A stretch of 64,000 nt of DNA from positions 1 through 64,000 of the forward strand of contig NZ_JXDG01000070.1 of the NCBI RefSeq assembly GCF_000820515.1, given 5' to 3'. The position numbers and the translations under genes are program-made. The notes beneath the pieces were generated by a model. That model did no database searches. It was given only the letters and a program-made list of their open reading frames with translations, and was not told where the DNA came from. Origin of the DNA: Pseudomonas batumici (GTDB lineage Bacteria; Pseudomonadota; Gammaproteobacteria; Pseudomonadales; Pseudomonadaceae). Shown in pieces: positions 36,749 through 45,039 of the stretch (the first letter of the stretch is position 1; every line of letters starts with the position of its first letter).

Positions 36749-37849
36749 ATGAACAAGCTCAAGCGTCTGATTGCCCCGGCCCTGTGCGCCGCCGTGCTCA
36801 GCGGCGGCGCCCACGCCGAGGAACGCACCCTGCGGGTCTACAACTGGTTCGACTACATCACCCCCAAGGCCCTCGACGACTTCAAGGCCCAGAACACCCA
36901 GGTCAAGCTGGTCTACGACATCTTCGACACCAACGAGGCCCTGGAAGCCAAGCTGCTCACCGGCAACTCCGGCTATGACACGGTGGTGCCGTCCAACGTG
37001 TTCCTCGCCAAGCAGATCGAAGCCGGCGTGTTCCAGCCGCTGGACCGCAGCAAGCTGCCGAACTGGAACCACCTCGATCCCAAGCTGATGAAGCTGCTCG
37101 AGGCCAACGACCCGGGCAACCAGTTCGCCGTGCCCTACATGTACGGCACCATCCTGATCGGTTTCAACCCGGACAAGGTCAAGGCGGTGCTGGGTGACCA
37201 GGCACCGGTGGACAGCTGGGACCTGATCTTCAAGGAAGAGAACATCAGCAAGCTCAAGCAGTGCGGCGTCGCCCTGCTCGATTCGCCGTCGGAGATCCTG
37301 CCGCTGGCCTTGCAGCACCTGGGCCTGAACCCCAACAGCAACAACCCGAAGGATTATGAAAAAGCCGAGGCGTTGCTGCTGAAGGTTCGTCCGTACATCA
37401 CCTATTTCCACTCGTCCAAGTACATGGCAGACATCGCCAACGGTGACATCTGCGTGGCCGTCGGTTATTCCGGCAGCTTCTCCCAGGCCGCCAACCGCGC
37501 CAAGGAAGCCAAGAACGGCGTGGTGGTGGACATGCGCCTGCCCAAGGAAGGCGCGCCGATCTGGTTCGACATGCTGGCGATCCCCAAGGGGGCGAAGGAC
37601 ACCCAGGACGCCTACACCTTTATCAACTACCTGCTGCAACCCCAGGTGATCGCGCCGATCAGCGACTTCGTCGGCTATCCGAACCCGAACAAGGACGCCA
37701 CCGAAAAGGTCGATCCGGCGATCCGCAACAACCCTAACCTGTACCCGACCGAAGCGGCGATGAAGACGCTCTACACCTTGCAGCCGCTGGACCAGAAAGC
37801 CGAACGGGCACGCACGCGGGCCTGGACCAAGATCAAGTCCGGGACCTGA
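36749..37849 (+). CDS. periplasmic polyamine-binding protein (PotF/SpuD-like)
   Basis: 366-residue ABC-transporter binding protein with signal peptide (MNKLKRLIAPALCAAVLSGGAHA, cleavage after AHA near residue 23). Mature protein starts with the family motif LRVYNWFDYITPKALDDF and has YDTVVPSNVFLAKQI, WVDM-like ligand contacts in VGYSGSFSQAANRA, and AIPKGAKDTQDAYTFINYLL. Probably captures putrescine or an acetylated polyamine for uptake, feeding the deacetylase next to it. No permease or ATPase gene is adjacent, so it must rely on transporter parts encoded elsewhere. Confidence 0.92.
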   Translation: MNKLKRLIAPALCAAVLSGGAHAEERTLRVYNWFDYITPKALDDFKAQNTQVKLVYDIFDTNEALEAKLLTGNSGYDTVVPSNVFLAKQIEAGVFQPLDRSKLPNWNHLDPKLMKLLEANDPGNQFAVPYMYGTILIGFNPDKVKAVLGDQAPVDSWDLIFKEENISKLKQCGVALLDSPSEILPLALQHLGLNPNSNNPKDYEKAEALLLKVRPYITYFHSSKYMADIANGDICVAVGYSGSFSQAANRAKEAKNGVVVDMRLPKEGAPIWFDMLAIPKGAKDTQDAYTFINYLLQPQVIAPISDFVGYPNPNKDATEKVDPAIRNNPNLYPTEAAMKTLYTLQPLDQKAERARTRAWTKIKSGT

Positions 37850-37866
37850 GTGTTGCCACCGCCTCC

Positions 37867-37969
37867 CTGTAGGAGCGAGCTTGCTCGCGATGGACGTCAA
37901 CGATAACGCGGGAAGCCTGATACCCCGCGGTGTCCCGGCTACCATCGCGAGCAAGCTCGCTCCTACAGG
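37867..37969. repeat. second-type REPIN (GCGAGC core) with conserved centre
   Basis: Ends are TAGGAGCGAGCTTGCTCGCG and its complement, a variant of the REP palindrome. The centre (GATGGACGTCAACGATAACG, then AGCCTGATACCCCGCGGTG) is nearly identical to that of the element at 60483-60597, which is in the opposite orientation. Confidence 0.8.
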
Positions 37970-37984
37970 GGACAGGAACAGCCT

Positions 37985-40900
37985 TCAGCCACTCGACGAC
38001 AGGAACAACGCCTGCGCCGCCCTGGCATTGATCGGCCCGCGCCAGATGGGCGCGACTTTCCCGCCCGCAGTCGCCTGGGCGATCTGAAAGCTGAGCCCCA
38101 GATAACGTTGCGCGCGGGTCTTGAGGTGAGCTTTGGAAAAGTTGGTTGCTGACGTGGTCGCCGTCGGGTAATGGAAGTGCGCGAACCACAACAGCTCGCC
38201 CTGCCTGTCGCGAATGCCGTACTCCTCAAGAAAGTCGGTGCCCTTGCCATGGGAAATATCCCGACGCTCACCCAGCTTGCGGATCGTGATCTGCTCTTGC
38301 TCCTTCAGGAACTCAACCGCGGCAACGCTCGGCAAGCCTTTCTTGGTCAAGCCGATCCGCAGACTCAGGCCCTTGTCGGCCAAGGTGTTTGCTGCCCGCT
38401 CCAGCTCGGAAATCAGATACCGGGGTTGCTGTGCGAGCCCTCGGGTCAAGTCCCGCAACTCCCTCATGGCCTCTTCAAAAGGCTGCGCCTTCATCACCAG
38501 TATGTCCTCGATGTCACGCGGGGCCTGTACGCTGTTCGCACTTCGTTCGGCGTCCGCCAGCAGCCCAGGCAAGCTGGCCAACAGATCACGGGCCTTCTTC
38601 TCCAGCGACTTCAGCTTCTTCGCGGCGCGCACACTCAACTCCCCCGCACCACCCAGCAGGCGCAGGCCACGATCCAACTGCCAGCGCCCCGCGCCGTCGT
38701 TTTTCAACCAGGGGCCCTGCAGCGCCGGGTGGCTGTTGTCGATGATCACCACCCCATCGAGCTTGCGCGCCACCCGAAACCAGGCGTCGTCGACCTGGGC
38801 ATAGAGCAGGTCGCCACGCTGATACAGGCCTTGCCACTCCCCCGATGCCAGCAAGGTGCCGGGCGCCTCGGACAGCGACAGCTTGAACCTCTCGAGTCGG
38901 ACCAGTTCCGAGGCGGTGAAGTGACGTCCCGGACGGGTCCAGGCAAAGACCAACTGGCTCGCCGCACTGGCGACAGGCTCCTGGATCACGGCGTTGCTGA
39001 TGATCGGCCTGGAGCGTACAGCCCCGGCGTTGCCAATCAGCGACTGGCGGTGATACACCAGCACGACCGCCAGGTTCAGCAAGACGTCGGCGAACGCCGC
39101 CCAGGGGTGGGACGCCTGCGGATCGGCAAAGGTCTTGAGGCTGGAGAGCAATTGCACGAGCCAGCCGAAATTCGCCAGAGGGCCGGGCAACAGGGGCTGC
39201 AACAGGCCGAACAACGCCCAGCCCAGATCGACGAAGCGGTTCCAGCGATCTTCGGCATTGGACACGGAGTCCGCCTCGGCCTGCGCGATCAGCGCCTCGA
39301 CGCCGGCGGCGAACAGCGCCGCGCAAAACGACCCGGACAGCAGCGTGCTATCCAGCGCAGCCGGCTCAGGGGTGTCCGGGATGTTCCAAGCGGAGTCGGT
39401 CACCCTGATCAGGTGCGGCTCCTTGAATCCGCCCTGGTCATAGGTGGAACGCCTTGCGCTTTCCAGGCCATCGAGGACCGATTGCTGCAAGGGCCCCTCC
39501 TGCTGGATGGCCGTCAACAAGCCGGCCCATGATGGAAACTCAAGCAGGAGCTCCCTGGCGCCGGGGCGGCACAACACCTGCGGGCCCTGGTCCGTCGCCT
39601 GCGGGCCGATCACAAACATGTTGCGCACCCGGTCCGCCGTGGCATTCGGGTGCGCCAGGAAGGCCAGCGGCCTGACCACGATAGGCTGTCCCGGGACCGT
39701 TTGAACACCGCCATCCTGCGTCACCGCCGCCTCGACATAACGCCGGGCGAGCTCTGTCAGTTGCCGGTCGAGCCGCTGCTCCAGCGCCCGCATCGGCAGC
39801 AGGACACGCAGGTAGTCGGTAAACAGCCCCTCTTGCCGGGCCCGCTCGACCAGGTCCTGCTGCAACTTCTGCCCGAGCAACTCAGGGTAGGTCCTGCCGA
39901 TATCCGTGTCGCTCACCGCCGTGCGCAGCGCGTCATAGGTCATCCAGGACGGCGGCGTCCGGCCTTTGTAACGAACCTGCGCCGATGCACCAAGAGGAAA
40001 GGCCTCAAGGTTCTTCAGCGCCATGGCGACATAATCCTGGGTCTGTGACTCATAGCGAGCGTCAAAAGCGCTGTCGACCATTTCCGCTGGACTGTTCGCG
40101 ATACGCGCCAAGGTCACGCTGATGTCGCTGACCGACACGCTCTCTGCCTGTGGATATTTCGCCTGCAAACTTGCCTGCAACGACTGGCCGGCAAAGGTAC
40201 GGATATCCGGAATGCCATCGAGAAACGCCTTGCCGGTGTGCTGCCGATGCACCGCCGCGAGCGCCGCCACGTAACGACCATAGCGCGTGCGATCTGACGG
40301 CGACGCAGTGCACAACCGCTCGGGAAGCAAGTCACGCAGGCGACCCAGTTTCGCCTCGTGGCCGGAACGAAAGGCACCGAACAAGACCTGCAGACCGGTC
40401 AGCTCATGCAGGTGCTGCTCGAGGGCCGCCGGGGTGCGATAGTCACTCGGCCTGATCGCGTCAATGGCCTCCAACTGTCGTTCCAGCAGGGTCACGGTCA
40501 GGGCGTCGAAGATGTGATGATCCGGCGAATAGCACCTGAACTCCGAGTCCTGGCCGCTCAATGTCACCCCCAGGGAATCTTCAAGCGCTCGCGTGGAATC
40601 GAACGCCTCGATCCCTCCGAACAGTGTGTAAAGCAAGACGATCTGGCGCGCGCCGACCCAGCGGCTCATGACCAGTGCCTGCACATGCAAGGGCTCGGGA
40701 TCCTTGACGCGGGTATCGATGATGGGGATATAGGCCTGCGCGCAATCACTGCCGAACCTGGCCCGGCGCGCCCGCAGGTCGGGATAGTCGAGCACCGCCT
40801 CCACGGTGGCCAATTCATCGCCCGACAACGCCGCACACGCCAGGCGCAATTGCGCCGCGAAAAACTCGGAAAGTCGCTGCCAGGGCACGACATCCTGCGC

Positions 40901-41335
40901 CAACGGCAAGCTCCAGAAGTCGACCAGGCCCTGTTTGTACGCCTCCAGCAACAACGGAGCCCACTCGCTCAGCAGCGCATCGACCGCCGCAACACTCAAG
41001 GACAGCTTCTGCGGATGCTCCGCGCCCGGGTAGAGCGTCAGGTAGCTGCCGGCCGGATGAGTCAGTTTTTCTTCGCCCAGGAAGCGCTCGATCAACAGGT
41101 GCGCCAGGGTCAGGACCCGGTACTCCACCTCATCCTTGCGCGGTTCCGGCTCGATGAGCGCGGCATGGGTAAGCTGCTCGCCCAGCGATGGGTATTGCTC
41201 TTCCAGCATGTCGCGAACAAGGCTGGGGGCCACGCTTTCCAGGGTCGGTCGTGAGGCGAAATAATCACTGAGGGTGTAGACCCTCTCAGCCTGTTCGCTT
41301 TCGCTCAAGGTCGCGCCAGCAAGGGGGGACGTCAT
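37985..41335 (-). CDS. large DUF6543-like protein, putative effector/toxin
   Basis: 1116 residues, no signal peptide. It resembles the very large Pseudomonas proteins annotated as DUF6543 or dermonecrotic-toxin-like, judged by overall design and the opening LSDYFASRPTLESVAPSLVRDML; this is recognition, not a database result. A hydrophobic stretch lies around residues 690-780 (ALFAAGVEALIAQA, LGWALFGLLQPLLPG, FADVLLNLAVVLVYH), then a Lys/Arg-rich helical part (about 885-960), and a C-terminal module ending FAHFHYPTATTSATNFSKAHLKTRAQRYLG. AGGA precedes the ATG. It stands alone, with no immunity-like gene. Membrane insertion or translocation is inference. Confidence 0.7.
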   Translation of the reverse strand: MTSPLAGATLSESEQAERVYTLSDYFASRPTLESVAPSLVRDMLEEQYPSLGEQLTHAALIEPEPRKDEVEYRVLTLAHLLIERFLGEEKLTHPAGSYLTLYPGAEHPQKLSLSVAAVDALLSEWAPLLLEAYKQGLVDFWSLPLAQDVVPWQRLSEFFAAQLRLACAALSGDELATVEAVLDYPDLRARRARFGSDCAQAYIPIIDTRVKDPEPLHVQALVMSRWVGARQIVLLYTLFGGIEAFDSTRALEDSLGVTLSGQDSEFRCYSPDHHIFDALTVTLLERQLEAIDAIRPSDYRTPAALEQHLHELTGLQVLFGAFRSGHEAKLGRLRDLLPERLCTASPSDRTRYGRYVAALAAVHRQHTGKAFLDGIPDIRTFAGQSLQASLQAKYPQAESVSVSDISVTLARIANSPAEMVDSAFDARYESQTQDYVAMALKNLEAFPLGASAQVRYKGRTPPSWMTYDALRTAVSDTDIGRTYPELLGQKLQQDLVERARQEGLFTDYLRVLLPMRALEQRLDRQLTELARRYVEAAVTQDGGVQTVPGQPIVVRPLAFLAHPNATADRVRNMFVIGPQATDQGPQVLCRPGARELLLEFPSWAGLLTAIQQEGPLQQSVLDGLESARRSTYDQGGFKEPHLIRVTDSAWNIPDTPEPAALDSTLLSGSFCAALFAAGVEALIAQAEADSVSNAEDRWNRFVDLGWALFGLLQPLLPGPLANFGWLVQLLSSLKTFADPQASHPWAAFADVLLNLAVVLVYHRQSLIGNAGAVRSRPIISNAVIQEPVASAASQLVFAWTRPGRHFTASELVRLERFKLSLSEAPGTLLASGEWQGLYQRGDLLYAQVDDAWFRVARKLDGVVIIDNSHPALQGPWLKNDGAGRWQLDRGLRLLGGAGELSVRAAKKLKSLEKKARDLLASLPGLLADAERSANSVQAPRDIEDILVMKAQPFEEAMRELRDLTRGLAQQPRYLISELERAANTLADKGLSLRIGLTKKGLPSVAAVEFLKEQEQITIRKLGERRDISHGKGTDFLEEYGIRDRQGELLWFAHFHYPTATTSATNFSKAHLKTRAQRYLGLSFQIAQATAGGKVAPIWRGPINARAAQALFLSSSG

Positions 41336-41421
41336 GTCTATTCATCCTGGTTTCGGGTTCCGGGAATAAATAAACATCGACCGCACGATGGCCTGCGGTA
41401 ACCGGCTAATACCCTCCGCGA

Positions 41422-42972
41422 CTACCGCTTCCAGACCGTACGCAGGCGCGTCAGCGCCGACTCGATATCCGCCTCCGGCACCGCGGCAAACCCCAGGACC
41501 AAGCCGGCGCGCTGGTCTTCCGGGGGCTCGGGTTGGGTGATCCAGTAGCTACTCAAGGGACTGATTTCGACCCCGACGCGCTCTGCCAGGGCGATCAACT
41601 CCCGCTCCCGCGCCAGGTTCGCCACGGGCACCGTCAGGTGCAGGCCCGCGGCAACCACCGGCAGACTGCCACAGCCCGGGATATCCGCCGGCCAATGGGC
41701 CAACAAGGCATTGCGCCGACTCAGCGCGGCCCGGCGCATACGCCGGATATGCCGCTGGAAATGCCCGGCGGCCATGAACTCGGCCATCACCGCCTGGGTA
41801 CTGACTTCCGAGTGGCGCATATCCAGGGCACGGCGCTGGGAAAAGGCCTCGACCAAGGTCGGCGGCAGCACCAGATAACCCAGGCGCAACGCCGGAAAGG
41901 CGATCTTGCCGAAGGTGCCGACATACAGCACCCGGCCCTGCCGATCCAGCGCTGCCAAGGGGGCCAGCGGCGCGCCGCTGTAACGGTACTCGCCGTCGTA
42001 GTCGTCCTCGACGATCCAGCCGCCGGTGCGCTCGGCCCAGGCCAGCAGTTCCAGGCGCCGCGCCAGGCTCATGATCACGCCGCTGGGGTATTGATGGGAC
42101 GGGGTCACATAGGCCAACCGACAGTCCGGCAATTGCGCCAGTGCGGTGCAGTCCAGCCCCTCATTGTCCACCGCCACGCCATGCAGCCTGGCCCCCGCCA
42201 CCGCGAACGCCAGGCGGGCCGCCCGGTACCCGGGGTTCTCCACCGCCACGCCATCGCCCGGGTCCACCAGCAACTGTGCACAAAGGCTGATGCCCTGCTG
42301 TGCGCCACTGGTGATCACAATTTGTTCAGCCGTGCAGGACAGCCCCCGGGAGCTGCGCAAGTAAGCCGCGATCAGGCCGCGCAAGCGCTCGTCCCCCGCC
42401 GAATCGCCGTAACACAGTTGCTGCAAGTCCGGTTTGCGCCAGAAAGCCGCCTGCAGCTTGGCCCAAACGTCAAAGGGGAACAGATCGAACGCCGGCACCC
42501 CCACCCGAAAAGCCCGTGGCGGACCGCTCGGCGGCTTGTGCAGCGGGTTGTTCTCGATCCGCCCCAAGGCCAGATTGTGGATAACTTCACTGGATGTAAC
42601 CCCAGCGGTTTCGCTCGATTTTGTGGATAACCCTGTGGGTAAGCTTGTTGAAAACCCTGTGGATACTTTTGTGGACAACTTTTTGATCGGCAGGGCTTTT
42701 TCCGGCAGTTGCGCAACATAGGTGCCGTCACCGATCCGGCCCTCGATAAAGCCCTCGGCGTAAAGCTGGTCATAGGCCCGCACCACGCTATTGCGGGAAA
42801 TCGCCAGGGCGCTGGCCAGGTCGCGACTGGCCGGCAGACGGCTGCCACTGGCCAGGCGTCCGTCCAGCACCCGCAGACGCAGGGCCTGGTAAAGCTGGCG
42901 ACTGAGTCCCTTGGCCGGATCCAGATGGATCCCGGCAGGATCGAACGGCAGGGGCAACGATGGATGGGGCAT
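41422..42972 (-). CDS. MocR/PdxR-type regulator (GntR-aminotransferase fusion)
   Basis: 516 residues. N-terminal GntR winged helix (about 18-85: GLSRQLYQALRLRVLDGRL, LAISRNSVVRAYDQLYAEGFI), a linker, then a fold-type I aminotransferase domain (about 150-510) with the PLP lysine in YVGTFGKIAFPALRLGY and DDYDGEYRY. Such proteins sense PLP or an amino compound and act as regulators. The linker holds a four-residue repeat (LSTK, VSTG, FSTS, LPTG, LSTK) coded by a 12-bp DNA repeat. Start ATG 42972 (MPHPSLPL). Divergent from the PaiB-like gene, a common pairing, which it probably regulates. Confidence 0.92.
   Translation of the reverse strand: MPHPSLPLPFDPAGIHLDPAKGLSRQLYQALRLRVLDGRLASGSRLPASRDLASALAISRNSVVRAYDQLYAEGFIEGRIGDGTYVAQLPEKALPIKKLSTKVSTGFSTSLPTGLSTKSSETAGVTSSEVIHNLALGRIENNPLHKPPSGPPRAFRVGVPAFDLFPFDVWAKLQAAFWRKPDLQQLCYGDSAGDERLRGLIAAYLRSSRGLSCTAEQIVITSGAQQGISLCAQLLVDPGDGVAVENPGYRAARLAFAVAGARLHGVAVDNEGLDCTALAQLPDCRLAYVTPSHQYPSGVIMSLARRLELLAWAERTGGWIVEDDYDGEYRYSGAPLAPLAALDRQGRVLYVGTFGKIAFPALRLGYLVLPPTLVEAFSQRRALDMRHSEVSTQAVMAEFMAAGHFQRHIRRMRRAALSRRNALLAHWPADIPGCGSLPVVAAGLHLTVPVANLARERELIALAERVGVEISPLSSYWITQPEPPEDQRAGLVLGFAAVPEADIESALTRLRTVWKR
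42576..42681. repeat. 12-bp tandem repeat of DnaA-box-like sequence inside the MocR gene
   Basis: Five units with 12-bp period starting at 42622, 42634, 42646, 42658 and 42670, consensus TGTGGATAACCT, plus a separate copy at 42576. TGTGGATAA (complement TTATCCACA, the consensus DnaA box) is perfect at 42576-42584 and 42622-42630; TGTGGGTAA, TGTGGATAC and TGTGGACAA differ by one base, TGTTGAAAA by two. All are in the same orientation. In protein they encode the Ser/Thr-rich linker. Confidence 0.8.
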
Positions 42973-43062
42973 GGCATTGGACCTATGAAAATCGCTGGCA
43001 ATGGCTCTTACAACCAACCAATAGCCTGCCTAGGATGCAGCCATTCGCCAAGGAAAATTTCC

Positions 43063-43686
43063 ATGTACACACCCAGTGCCTTTTCCGAACAAGACCTGCC
43101 CACCCTGCAGCAACATATCCAGGACACCCGCCTGGCGACGCTGGTCACCCATGGCAAGCTCGGCCTGCAAGCCATCCACGTACCTCTGTTGTTCAGCCCC
43201 GAGCAAGGTCCCAACGGTACGCTCTACGGCCATCTGGCCCGGGCCAATCCGCAGTGGCAGGAACTGGCCGAGGGCGGCGAAGTCCTGGTGATCTTCCCGG
43301 GAGCCGATGCCTATGTCAGCCCATCCTTCTATGCCAGCAAGGCCGAGCACGGCAAGGTCGTGCCGACCTGGAACTACGTGGCCGTGCATGCCTACGGCCA
43401 GGCCGAGGTGTTCGACGATGCCCATCGCCTGCGCCACCTGGTCAGCGCCCTGACCGACCGGCACGAGGCGGGCCGGGCCAAGCCCTGGAGGGTCGACGAC
43501 GCCCCCGCGCCCTACATCGACAGCATGCTCAAGGCCATCGTCGGCTTTGCCCTGCCGATCCAGCGCCTGGAAGGCAAGCGCAAGCTCAGCCAGAACCGCA
43601 GCGCCGCCGACATCGCCGGCGTGCAACAAGGGCTGGCGGCCAGCGCCGACAGCCAGGATCAAGCCCTCGCCCAACTGATGCGCTAA
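43063..43686 (+). CDS. PaiB-like FMN-binding protein
   Basis: 207-residue split-barrel protein of the PaiB / FMN-binding negative regulator family, related in fold to pyridoxamine 5'-phosphate oxidase. Visible: MYTPSAFSEQDLPTLQQHI at the start, GHLARANPQW, AYVSPSFYASKAEHGKVVPTWNYVAVHAYG (the family signature) and a Lys-rich C-terminal KRKLSQNRS. Start ATG 43063 has AAGGA upstream. It heads a plus-strand group with two acetyltransferases and is divergent from the MocR regulator. Its biochemical role is not established; polyamine or flavin-linked detoxification is inference from the PaiA/PaiB pairing in Bacillus. Confidence 0.88.
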   Translation: MYTPSAFSEQDLPTLQQHIQDTRLATLVTHGKLGLQAIHVPLLFSPEQGPNGTLYGHLARANPQWQELAEGGEVLVIFPGADAYVSPSFYASKAEHGKVVPTWNYVAVHAYGQAEVFDDAHRLRHLVSALTDRHEAGRAKPWRVDDAPAPYIDSMLKAIVGFALPIQRLEGKRKLSQNRSAADIAGVQQGLAASADSQDQALAQLMR

Positions 43687-43696
43687 GGAGTTACCT

Positions 43697-44143
43697 ATGA
43701 GTTCCATCGAAATCCGCCCGGTTACCGCTGCCGACCAGGCCGTTTGGCGCCCGCTGTGGCAGGCCTACCTGAAGTTCTACGACACCGAGCTGCCTGACAG
43801 CATCTACCAGTCGACCTGGCAGCGCTTTCTCGACCCGGCCGAACCCACCAACGCCGCCCTCGCCTGGCAGGACGGCAAGGCGGTGGGCGTGGTGCATTTC
43901 ATCTACCATCGGTCGAACTGGAGCATTCAGAACAGCTGCTACCTGCAGGACCTGTTCGTGACGCCCGGCCTGCGCGGGACAGGTGTCGGACGGCTGCTGA
44001 TCGAGCACGTCTATGCCACGGCGGCCCAGGCCGGTTGCAATAGAGTCCACTGGCTGACCCACGAGACCAACGCCACGGCCATCCAGCTATACGAACGGAT
44101 TGCCGAGCGCCCGGGTTTCATTCAATTTCGCCAAGCGTTGTAA
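43697..44143 (+). CDS. GNAT family N-acetyltransferase
   Basis: 148 residues with a standard GNAT fold. Acetyl-CoA binding motif A is YLQDLFVTPGLRGTGVGRLLIEHV (R/Q-x-x-G-x-G/A), followed by WLTHETNATAIQLYERIAER. The start, with AAGGAG just upstream, lies 10 bp after the PaiB-like gene, so they are almost surely co-transcribed. The PaiB-GNAT pair resembles Bacillus paiAB, where PaiA acetylates polyamines; the same substrate here is inference. Confidence 0.9.
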   Translation: MSSIEIRPVTAADQAVWRPLWQAYLKFYDTELPDSIYQSTWQRFLDPAEPTNAALAWQDGKAVGVVHFIYHRSNWSIQNSCYLQDLFVTPGLRGTGVGRLLIEHVYATAAQAGCNRVHWLTHETNATAIQLYERIAERPGFIQFRQAL

Positions 44144-44160
44144 GCGTTGAGGAAAGCGTC

Positions 44161-44832
44161 ATGTCGACATCCCTAGCAAACTGGAAAGGCGCGCCGGCGC
44201 CTTCGGCTCAACGCCTTGAGGGGCGTTTCATCGTCCTGGAAAAGCTCGATCCGGCCCGTCATGGCGACGACCTCTGGCGGGCCCTGACGGGCCCCGGCGC
44301 CGATCCCAAGCTCTGGGACTACCTGCCTTACGGTCCGTTCCTGGAGCGCAGTGCCTTCAACGACTGGCTGAGCAACCACGCGGCCAATAGCGATCCGTAT
44401 TTCTTCAGCGTGGTCGACAAGGCCAGCGGTGAAGTCCAGGGCATCCTCAGCCTGATGTCGATCGTCCCGGCCCAGGGCCGTATCGAGATCGGCCACGTCA
44501 CCTTCGGCGCGCCGATGCAGCGCTCACCCAAGAGCACCGAGGCGGTCTACCTGCTGGCCAAGGAAGCCTTCGCCATGGGTTACCGGCGCCTGGAATGGAA
44601 GTGCAACAACGACAACGCCCGCTCGCGTACGGCGGCTGAACGTTTGGGCTTCAGTTTCGAGGGGGTGTTCCGCCAGCACATGGTGGTCAAGGGCAGGAAC
44701 CGCGACACGGCGTGGTACAGCATCCTCGACTCGGAATGGCCGGCGGTGAATGCCGGGTTCGAGCGCTGGTTGTCGGAAGAGAACCTGAGTGCGGCAGGGC
44801 AAATCAAATCCCTGGTCGAATGCCGGGGTTAA
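44161..44832 (+). CDS. GNAT family N-acetyltransferase, RimJ/RimL type
   Basis: 223 residues, larger GNAT of the RimJ/RimL subgroup: FIVLEKLDPARHGDDLWRAL at the start, IEIGHVTFGAPMQRSPKSTEAVYLLAKEAF and LEWKCNNDNARSRTAAERLGFSFEGVFRQHMVVKGRNRDTAWYSIL. This layout is common for small-molecule or antibiotic N-acetyltransferases as well as ribosomal protein ones. It follows the previous gene by 17 bp with its own GAGG and closes the presumed operon; a 9-bp stem (TACGGTGGC / GCCACCGTA, 44872-44899) lies 39 bp downstream. Confidence 0.9.
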   Translation: MSTSLANWKGAPAPSAQRLEGRFIVLEKLDPARHGDDLWRALTGPGADPKLWDYLPYGPFLERSAFNDWLSNHAANSDPYFFSVVDKASGEVQGILSLMSIVPAQGRIEIGHVTFGAPMQRSPKSTEAVYLLAKEAFAMGYRRLEWKCNNDNARSRTAAERLGFSFEGVFRQHMVVKGRNRDTAWYSILDSEWPAVNAGFERWLSEENLSAAGQIKSLVECRG

Positions 44833-44970
44833 CCCGGACAGCCTGAAAGCACAGCACCCCTCGACCTGAAATACGGTGGCTGACGCCTCGGCCACCGTAA
44901 GACCACACAGTCACAAAGACGCCTCTAATCGTCGCCAAACCGGCGACATATCTCGCAAAAGATGGGTGAA

Positions 44971-45010
44971 AAGCCCGACATTTATCGATTACATGGATAG
45001 ATACATTTCC
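44971..45010 (+). promoter_or_regulatory. conserved element upstream of autotransporter 1
   Basis: A 40-base stretch matching 47301-47340 at 36 of 40 positions without gaps, sharing CCGACATTTATCGATTA and TAGATACATTTCC. It lies 30 bases before the start codon, the same spacing as the second copy, which suggests a shared promoter and operator in otherwise dissimilar flanks. Confidence 0.7.
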
Positions 45011-45039
45011 GCCTCGATTTATTCTGAGGATGAAATGGA

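Noticed and set aside
35720..37954. 744-codon minus-strand frame opposite the amidohydrolase and binding protein
   Set aside because: Spans two well-identified plus-strand genes and reads as a codon-bias shadow.
38171..39532. 453-codon plus-strand frame within the large DUF6543-like gene
   Set aside because: Arg/Gln/Pro-rich antisense composition with no start signal; the minus-strand frame is continuous over 1116 codons with a ribosome site.
44931..44947. Inverted repeat GTCGCC / GGCGAC before the first autotransporter
   Set aside because: Six-base arms in GC-rich DNA are expected by chance, and the second autotransporter lacks a matching copy.
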